Position numbers and translations under genes: made by a program. A model generated the notes under the pieces. That model made no database searches, was not told the origin of the DNA, and worked only from the letters and a program-made list of their open reading frames with translations. From NCBI RefSeq assembly GCF_018687715.1, contig NC_056754.1, forward strand, positions 21,447,001 to 21,511,000: a stretch of DNA of 64,000 nt, read 5' to 3'. The DNA comes from Carya illinoinensis. Its lineage: Eukaryota; Streptophyta; Magnoliopsida; Fagales; Juglandaceae. Positions 55,871 through 64,000 of this stretch are shown here, piece by piece (the first letter of the stretch is position 1; the number at the start of each line of letters is the position of its first letter).

Positions 55871-57740
55871 TTATTTGCAATAGATAGTGGATCTCTGTTC
55901 TTTGCCATTGATGTCTGAAAATATTTGTGCCATTGATGTATGAAAATTGATGCTAGTGTCTGAAAATAGTCTGTATATATAAATATCAAAGTATTTGTGC
56001 CATTGATAATAACTTGCACTTGCTATTACAGAGATCAAAGAATGTCCCTGCATGATGTCGTCTGGGCTCCTGCAGCCTCATAGGAAAATTTCATTGTATT
56101 ATTTTTGGTTTGTATCTAGGTTTTAATTTATCTAGGTTCTATATTGTCAACTTGCATCAATGAAAAACATGGTTGTTTTACTGATAAAAAGGGCTGTTTT
56201 AAGAAAATATGAGATAGAGAGGATGGCATGAGCATGGTCATGCAGTGGTAAAGCAGTTTCTAACATTGTTCTGTGACTAAACAATTTTACCCCATATTAG
56301 TAATAGCTGAGCACCTTATGCTGATTAGCAAGGTTTGGGTAGTTGTTTTTGAAATTACATGGATTTGAAGTAACTGTTAGCAATATGGGGTTGTCATTTA
56401 ACAAGTTTTGGTGCCATTTGTTGGACCAATTAATATAAATAAGTCCTGATGATTGCTTATATTATGATTATTATTGTTGTTATTATTATGATTATGATTA
56501 TTATTTAGAAGAGGAAATTGGTTGTTTCTACTATGAAGCTGACATACTGGGGTATACCAAACACCTTTATATTAATTGGTATTTCAGATTTGAATTTGGT
56601 ACCAATGGTGGACTCGCTGGGCAATGTGTTAGAAAGAACGTGCAGGTATGACCTGCTGGGCAATGTGTTACTTAAAACTGCTTGCACAATTATATTGATT
56701 GCCTCTAATATCTTTATTTTTGTGTAAGAGGGTTTCCAGTGCCTCTGATTTTTTCTCTTTGTTTGTCTAGCCAATACTCAATGATTTTTAGCACCCATGT
56801 ATTGATTGTATATTAATAAGTGAAAGTCAATAGATTTAGCCAAGTATTTGTTGCTACTAAAATGTATTATGTGAGATTTTATTTTGGTATGTATATTATT
56901 ATAATGGATGCATATCTTCCTTCATTTTGAGATGCATATTAACATACATGATTAATTTGTTTTATTTTAAAATCTATATTACTATGATTGATGTGTATAT
57001 TAGCTTATTTTGAGATGCATATGAATATTATCTGTAAATGGTTTTATTTTGTTATGTATATAGTTCATATATATTATCAGGTTATGACCATAATTGCTCC
57101 CCAATTCAACTAATAATATCCTTTTATCCTTTTGCTAAAGTGCTTACTCGTGGTTGAAGGAGTGTTCATTGGAATATGTGTTCATTGTAGTAATGTTCAT
57201 TGGAATGTGTTCATTGCAGTAGCGTTCATTAAGAATGATATTACAATAGTGTTCATTTTTTGCTAGTTTATTTTTTATTGATAAATGTTGAACTTTAGTT
57301 ATTTGTAGGTCAAGTTGATTAGACACCCATTATTTTACAGGTAATTTGGCTTCATTTGTGTTGATGTTTGAGCATGGAATGGAGTTGGATAAAGATAAAT
57401 TATTTTGAAGTGTTGGGATTAAGTGAGGAGCAGTTTTGAGTTTGTAAGGGATTTGGTATTGGTGTCTAAATCTTGAATGTATTGGGACATCCACTCAAGT
57501 TTGTAAAAACAAATGTATTGGGAATGGATAAGTTTGGCCCTTTTTCTTTTTAAATTATTATAAGTGTCAATTTTAATCTCTAATGTTGGAATATATTTAT
57601 TTAAGCCTATAATGGAGACTATTTGCTATGATTATTTTTGGCTAAATCTCTTTTTTCTTCTTTTCTTTTTGTTTTTCTTTCTTTCTTTTTTTTTTTTTTT
57701 TGCAATTTTTTTTTGTAAAATATCTGAGCATTTGCTATGA
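55871..57740. other. Interior of the non-autonomous CACTA element
   Basis: Intron-like, T-rich. The frame 56518-56727 contains a repeated GCTGGGCAATGTGTTA (56617 and 56659). GTTCATTG recurs about every 20-30 bp between 57165 and 57260. No recognisable protein. Confidence 0.5.
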
Positions 57741-58225
57741 ATGCAACTCATGGAAAATACTTTTTACCACTATATGCTCACTAGCTAATGCGCACTTGCC
57801 ACAAAACTGTAGACCTTCGTGATATAATTTGCACCACAAAGTCTATTACAAACATATTTTTGGCACAACAATATACATCACAAAAAACTTTATGTCACCA
57901 TATTTTCAATAAATATTATCGTGGGAATTGTATTATTTTCTACCAAAAAATTAGTGGGTAAATAAATTTAAAAGACCACAAAGGCTTAAATCCAAACTGC
58001 TTTTGTCACGAACTAAATTAGTTTTTATCACAAATTGGATTCGTGGAAAAAATCTACCTTTTCCCATGAAAAAAAAAAATTGGTGGCAAAATAGTATTCG
58101 TCACTTATTATATGCCACCAACATCCCATGAAAAATTTTGGTCGGAAAATTCTTTTTTGCCATTAATCTTAGCTTTTTCTGACCACTTTCTATTGTGGAA
58201 AAAGCCACAAAATGTTGTAGTGGTT

Positions 58226-59289
58226 GTCAAGTAATTAATATTATCCTCACGTTGTAACTGTACTATTAATTTCTGTAATATTGAATTAACATATATATAT
58301 ATATATATATAGAAATCTGAATCATATCATATTATCATGTGTTTAATTTGAGGATTTAATTTGGAAGAGTTTACCATCTATGGACGGTATAATAATATTG
58401 GAAATGTCATGTGCATTAATTCGTGAAACAAATTAAACACAATAAAAATTTTAAAAAAAGAAGTAATAATCTTAATATGAATGTGGGCGTCATTTTTTTA
58501 ATAGGAAAACAACTTCATATTCATTAAAAAGACACTATAAAGAACATTTATCTAGCCATATGGCTTAAGAGAACACCGTCCCATCACATCTCTATATTTT
58601 CAACACTTCATGTATATCTAATAAGTCTAAAAACAGTTTCATTACCAAGACGATTGACATGTTGAACACTACAATTTAATTTGGAACTAGCTTCATTAGT
58701 CTTCTGGTCTCCTGCATGCACCAATGTACACTCGTGGAGGCACAAAAGATTACCAATCAAAAAGTAAGATGTTCTAATTAAAGAACAATGGAAAGTCTTT
58801 ATATAATACAACTCAAAAATTATATTACTTCAGATGGAAATACATTTGATATCTAATTTTCAAGATATAACAACAGATACTGCTTGTGATTTTATATCCC
58901 TCTTATAATCTTAGAATTTGGCCGGGTTGCCTCAACCTCAAGACATGGTAACGAAAACAAAACTCAGACTGATCATAGCAAGCTGTTAATATTTTCGTAT
59001 GGAATTCTTGCTTCTATACGTAGTAAAATTATCTTGGCAAGCTCAATTATTATATTTGATGAATGAAAAAGAGAGGGACTGAAATCAACTGTCATTTCAA
59101 AAAGATAACTTGATGGTCAAACCATTTTACTAAACCCTCAAGTTTTGGATTCTTCTTCTCATGGATGGAGCATGGTGAGCTACCCTAAGTTTATTTGTAT
59201 CAAATAAGAGCTTTATTATTAAAACAAAATAGGCATAGCCAAATACGCAAGATATATACAAGAGCAACACCTATGCATGAGTGTCCAAA
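58226..59289. other. Intergenic and LINE 3' region
   Basis: No coding on either strand. A (TA)n run lies at about 58291-58312. TTTTTTT at about 58493 may be the inverted poly(A) tail of the minus-strand LINE, which would make 58493-59289 its 3' UTR. Confidence 0.4.
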
Positions 59290-60205
59290 TATAGAAGAAA
59301 ATCATGTACTTTCATGCCATTAAAGTCTATTAATTAAAGTCGACCAATAGAATAATGTATTAAGAAAAAACATTCTAAGCTCATCCATTGCTTAATTGTT
59401 AACTATCTCCAAAACTCTGACCATTCATTTAAATCCATATGCACCACCATAAATAGATTGGAACCATCTTTCACATTGTTGCTTTTTGAGATTTGCCTTG
59501 GATGCCTATCCAACTAGCCAGTAAATCAACTACCCTTCTTGGCATCATCCAATGGAGCCCCACTATGGCAAAGATACAAGCCCATAGCTGTATCACAATG
59601 CAGTAATAGGTTATCCACAAATCCCCACTTTTCTTACACATATATCATCAATCCAACATAATGATTCAAGAATTGATCTTCAGGTTATCTAAGGTGAGAA
59701 TCTTCCATAATGCAATTGTCCATACAAAGAAAGAACCTTTTAATGGGGCCTTAGTCTTCCATACATTCTTCCATGGGAAATGAGTTGTAATTTGTGTCAT
59801 AAGAGACTTATAGAATGACTATATATGAGTGAATCTCCCCTTCTGTATGGAGACCACAAGATCTTTTCAACTCCTCCGTTCACTCTACAATCATACACAA
59901 GATTGAATAAATCTATAAAAGTTCCAATTTCTCAATCTGGAGCAAGCTCTAAGGAAGATGACATTTCATTAAGAAGAACCATTAGATAGATCCATGAGCT
60001 CGATTATTGAAGCTTCATGTCTTTGTGCAATGTCGTATATAGCTAGGTACGCTTCCTATAGGATTCGATCTCCAAACCATAAGTCATTCCAAAATTTAAA
60101 TTTGGAGCCATTCCCAATTACAAAGCATATGTATCGAGAGAAGTTTGTCCAGTCTCTTCTTATATGTTTCCAGAGCACCACCCAATGTGATTCATTCACC
60201 TTATT
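59290..60205 (-). pseudogene. LINE ORF2 C-terminal part, downstream of the insertion
   Basis: On the minus strand from 60200: NKVNESHWVVLWKHIRRDW, FVIGNGSKFKFWNDLWFGD, later FPWKNVWKTKAPLKGSFF and then VWTIALWKILTLDNL, CKKSGDLWITYY and MMPRRVVDLLASW. This is the standard C-terminal region of plant L1 ORF2 (zf-RVT region). Several stops. It joins in frame with 63381-64000. Confidence 0.85.
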
Positions 60206-63200
60206 TGTGACGCCCCCAAATTTCGTTTGGGATCGGACGGACATTTGAAGCGTCGAGACATGCAACACAAGGTTACCTGCCCCCGTTCATGACATATAAG
60301 ATGCAATAATCCTAACATGCATCTAACATTATGCAATATTCGCAGCGGATAATTTTTTTCTTTAGCAATACTATGCACCAAACTGAAAATATCCCAATAC
60401 TTAAAACATACTTCATACATAAAGATCCATTAAATAACTAAGATCACAGCACTATTCCAAAATAGTTATGATCCAAAAGTACTGGAGATGCAACTCCATC
60501 GTACAAGTAGTAATTTAACTACTATATTAACATTAACGACGCACCGTCGTTCAGTCGACTGTGTCTAGTTGGTCAGCTCCTGATCCTCCTTCAGGTCCTG
60601 TAACAAGATCTACCATTCGGGGGGAATGGTAGTTGGGACTACCACAGTGAGATTTGATTACAAATCTCAGCAAGTTAACAAAAAAACTTCCATACAGACT
60701 AATGATGCATGTATGACAGTAAAAGCATAAATGCATAATCAAATTTATAAGTAATTAAAGCATAACTTAGCGTACAACATACCATATTTGACATAGCTTA
60801 AATTGAATCATGAACTGAACTTGACTTGACATGAACTTGATCTGAAACTTGAATTAACATGAAAAATACATACTCCACAGTTGTTGTGGCCCCATGTATG
60901 CTACGTGTAAATACATACTCCACAGTTGTTGTGGCCCCATGTATTCTACACAAACTTGACTTAACATTAAAAATACATACTCCACAGTTGTTGTGGCCCC
61001 ATGTATTCTACATAAACTGAATATACTCAAGATGAAACGTGACTGGAATATGAAAGGACTGAAGCCCTGACGTAACATAACGTGACTTGAACATAATTTG
61101 AAATACATAACCAACTTGAGATAGTAACATTTCGTAACATGGCATAACATATAACAAACAACATATTTAGCATGACATATTTGTAATGTATAGTAATACA
61201 TGACAGAATATATTGTATAACAGATAAAAATTGATGACAGAATAAATTCTGTATAATAGACAATTACATGATAACTTGGCATAGCATGACATATATGATA
61301 ACATACATACATACACTGTAATTCTTTTACTTAGCACACATACACAGTAGACTGCTAGTAAGTTAAAAGCTAACTTACCTCGATCTCCGCGTTTCTTATA
61401 AAACTTCAAGTGCGATCACGAGAAACTGTAATTAGTGATTCTAAAAGTTAGAACTAAATCACTAATAATTTGAAATATGGAAAATACTAACTTAAAGAGT
61501 AAAATTTTCATTTTACTCTCTACATGTGGGAAAATGACCGTTTTACCCATAACTTAAGGATTTTGCATACTAACTCCAAAAGTTTCCAAAATTTACATTC
61601 CTCATGTAAATCTTGTCCTAAACTTAAATATCAACTCAGAAAAATTTAAAACAAAACACAACTATGAAGAACACACTATGGTCGAAACATCCATAGGTCA
61701 TTTCCCTTTATTTTTGTTGCAATTCCTTCCAACTTCAAAACTCATGCTTAAACCAAAATTTTGCAACAAACATCTTCCAATCCTAAGTTCAAAACCATAC
61801 TTAAAACATCCATTTAGAAAGAGCTAATAATCAACACCAAACTTTTTTGTAAAAAGATCCAAGCACTTGAATCACAAGTTTTGACCTTAAATCAAAACAT
61901 CTCCAAGAATTTCAAAAAATCAAATCTTACTTCTAACATATTCATAATATCATCCTAACATCAACCATGCTTTAAATCATCAAACTAAAGTCACCAAAAT
62001 CACAAAATAACATTTGGAGTTTTTGGTTTTACACTTAGTCCAAAAACATAAACTTTTCCCTCAACTAGTTTTGATAAATCTCTTGATCTATGACTTATAA
62101 ATATATGATCTTCAAACCAAACCATCACATAGTTTAAAAAGATGTCCTAAAACATATATAAGCTTCTAATTCAAGATCATATGGTTAGAAATTAACCAAA
62201 ACATAAATTTAGCCAAGAATATCCACACTTTGACTTATTTGAATATCTCTTTGCATAAAATTTCATATCTTTGAAACTAATATCAAATATCTTCAAAATA
62301 ATAATATAACATGTATATAAGATGTTTAGGATCCTCCAATAAAATTATCAAAGTCATTAGAATAGGTTTAGACCACCAAAGAGTTAAACTTTCTCAAAAC
62401 AGAAACTGTTTTTCCTCTTCCAGTTTCTAAGTTTCTAAATCTAAGAACATCTTTCATCAAAACCTTTAATCATGCAAAAATCCTCAACCAATAGTCACAT
62501 ATACATGTTAACAATACTCCATAAAAATTTCGGACCAATATCTATCCATTAGCTTGGTCAAAAACTCCAAACTATAACATATTCTCCAGTTTATCTCCTA
62601 GAATGACCTTTCTATAGTTTACACAATATTTGACTAACCAAATGATCTTCAAATGGGTCAAATAAGATATCCATGTAAACTAGACTCAAAAAGGAACAAC
62701 TTATATGAAGGATACTTTATGATAAAACACTTACAACAGCTTCGAAATGGGCATGCAAAAGATCTCTTAAAATCTGTCCGAGAGAGAGTGTTTGATAATC
62801 TTTTATTAGAAGGAGTAATTGAAGATAAGTTCATGGGTGCTGGCTGGACACATTTATGGACGAGATAAGGGAGGTGATAAGGCTGGAGTTGAGAGTTAAG
62901 TGTGGTTTTCTCCTACCCAAAATATCTATAAAAGATTATCTCATAATATTCTATCCAATAATATCTACAAAAATCAACTTAAGATATTTTTATCTAATAA
63001 TATCTATAAAAATCAACTCAAAATATTTTTACCCAATAATATTCAATAAAATTACCTCAAGATATTTCTTTTTATCCAATAATATCTACAGTTTTGAACA
63101 GACGTTTTGTCCGAAAATATGAAAAAATGTTATTGCGCCATAAGACTTTAAATAACCCTCCGAGTCTAATGGCACAAACTATAATACATTTTGACACTTC

Positions 63201-63375
63201 TAACTATCTCCAATAATCAAAAATATACTTCTGATACCATAGTAAATAATAACACTAACTATGTAGTTAGACAAAAACCTATACGATTAATGGATTCGTG
63301 AAAACTTATGGGTTTTTCACGAGATTCCTAAAGTTAATAGAAATTTCACAATTGAATTTCTAGCGGGTTGTTACA
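60206..63375 (+). mobile_element. Solo-LTR-like insertion of 3.17 kb in the LINE
   Basis: It starts TGTGACGCCCCCAAATTTCG, ends GCGGGTTGTTACA (TG...CA with imperfect inverted ends) and is flanked by TTATT at 60201-60205 and 63376-63380. No gag-pol and no second copy of its ends inside, so it is best read as a solo LTR. LTRs near 3 kb are typical of Del/Tekay-type Gypsy elements (inference). Inside: a three-copy repeat at 60864-61012, then A/C-rich sequence with no ORF. A CTGATACCA at 63229-63237 resembles an inverted PBS, but the expected second LTR is absent. Confidence 0.75.
60864..61012 (+). repeat. Three copies of a hairpin-containing repeat
   Basis: AATACATACTCCACAGTTGT begins units at about 60864, 60911 and 60970, each continuing TGTGGCCCCATGTAT. 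Each unit holds CCACA...TGTGG, able to form a small hairpin. Confidence 0.85.
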
Positions 63376-64000
63376 TTATTCAAGCATCATCCTCTCCACA
63401 ATCCACCATATTTTAAATCTATGATAGCCCTCCATGAAGCTTCCCTTTATTTTTGGTATCTCCACAACCACTTACCAAATAAGACCTTATTGAAAATCAA
63501 CAAGTTATGAATTCTTAATCATCCTTTGCGTTTTGGAATACAAACCGTAGCCTAATTTACCAAATGAACTTGAATTCTTCATCCATTCCCTACATAAGAA
63601 ATCTCATTGCAATTTCTCTAACTAGTGGGCCACCTTGCGTGGTAGTGGAAATAATAATAAAAAGTAAATGGGCAAGTTTGAAAGAATACTTTTTTATCTT
63701 TGTAACTCTACCACCTTTAGACAAATATATCCTCTTCAAGCTAGCCAATTTATGCTCCATTTTTCTCATCACTTCATCCGAGATAGACTTTGACATAGAG
63801 GAAGCACCGGAGGAAATACCGGGATACTTCATTGGCAAGGTTGAAACTTTGCACCCCAAAATATTGGCTAGCTCAAGACATTTGGGACATTTCCAACTAG
63901 AACTAATTCTAACTTGGCGAGATTCACTTTCAAGCTTAATACCGCTTCAAAGCAAAGTAAGAGAGTCTCAAAGCTTAAATGTGATTATGGTCATCACCAC
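63376..64000 (-). pseudogene. LINE ORF2 reverse transcriptase C-terminal part, upstream of the insertion
   Basis: On the minus strand from 63859: GCKVSTLPMKYPGISSGASS, MRKMEHKLASLKRIYLSKGG, a decayed stretch, GKWLWRYQK, SWRAIIDLKYGGLWRG. The block reaches the target duplication and continues on the other side of the insertion as CLNKVNESHW in the same frame. The element runs off the window end. Stops are present after RFLM and elsewhere. Confidence 0.85.

Larger units (their letters stand above)
54750..58222. mobile_element. Non-autonomous CACTA element with captured-looking segment
   Basis: The left end CACTACAACAAATTGGG and the right end CAAAATGTTGTAGTG are inverted CACTACAACA termini. GTT flanks both (54747-54749 and 58223-58225), the 3-bp duplication of CACTA elements. 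Subterminal motifs such as TTTTGCCACGAG, TTTTGTCACTAA and TTCCCATGA recur at both ends. No transposase is inside, so it needs another element for movement. The interior 55160-57400 looks gene-derived. Confidence 0.85.

Noticed and set aside
61167..61409. Several overlapping minus-strand ORFs rich in Tyr and Cys
   Set aside because: They derive from ACATAA/CATAAC-type short repeats in the solo-LTR-like element; all three frames give similar strings.
60206..63375. Two-LTR element on the minus strand using the CTGATACCA at 63229 as PBS
   Set aside because: The stretch 63239-63375 has no second copy at the other end, so the two-LTR model fails.
1..64000. tRNA, rRNA, CRISPR arrays or riboswitches
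   Set aside because: No cloverleaf with intact A and B boxes, no regularly spaced repeats with unique spacers, and no known riboswitch core were recognised by eye.

Overview
This is a stretch of a eudicot nuclear genome, most likely a woody plant: AT-rich, intron-containing genes with GT/AG borders, plant-type Copia, CACTA, hAT and LINE elements nested in one another, and one intact host gene. Some MITE-like sequences look like those I associate with Fagales, but I cannot name the species. No bacterial-type operons, tRNA, rRNA or CRISPR arrays are seen.

Layout. 1-2460 (-): decayed hAT transposase. 4869-13212 (+): old Copia element with 1.28-kb LTRs, broken gag-pol and, between pol and the 3' LTR, a decayed antisense ORF. 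13380-14290 (+): 5' part of a LINE. 16139-21755 (-): very young non-autonomous LTR element (199/212-bp LTRs identical except for one 13-bp indel, TSD TATTG) with no gag-pol but an intact 141-codon ORF on the opposite strand, with its own TATA box, upstream 28-bp tandem repeats and a poly(A) signal. 21906-22328 (-): fragment of a plant transposon-protein domain. About 22486-30700 (+): CACTA (En/Spm) element with two broken genes and TTCGAACG-type subterminal repeats; only its right terminus is visible. 32643-39825 (+): intact 12-exon LysM receptor-like kinase (CERK1/LYK type) including an 8-nt micro-exon. 41344-45708 (+): decayed Copia element. 45710-54621 (+): RNase III-like gene, broken, whose main intron has swollen with a hAT MITE (46548-47148) and a young, apparently complete Copia element (48555-53878, -) with a 1547-codon gag-pol. 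54750-58222: non-autonomous CACTA element carrying a GC-rich, gene-leader-like segment. 59290-64000 (-): LINE ORF2 split by a 3.17-kb solo-LTR-like insertion (60206-63375, TSD TTATT).

The most interesting observation is the antisense gene. The same short protein is encoded antisense to the element, between the end of pol (or the equivalent 3' region) and the 3' LTR, in two otherwise dissimilar LTR retrotransposons lying in opposite orientations. In both, a TATA box precedes it by about 130-165 bp and the stop codon is at the matching place. In the young element it is the only intact ORF. This suggests an accessory gene with its own promoter, carried and possibly maintained by Copia-type elements. 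Its function is unknown.

The host part is small: the LysM kinase gene is a plausible functional chitin/Myc-factor co-receptor, and the RNase III-like gene is probably a pseudogene.
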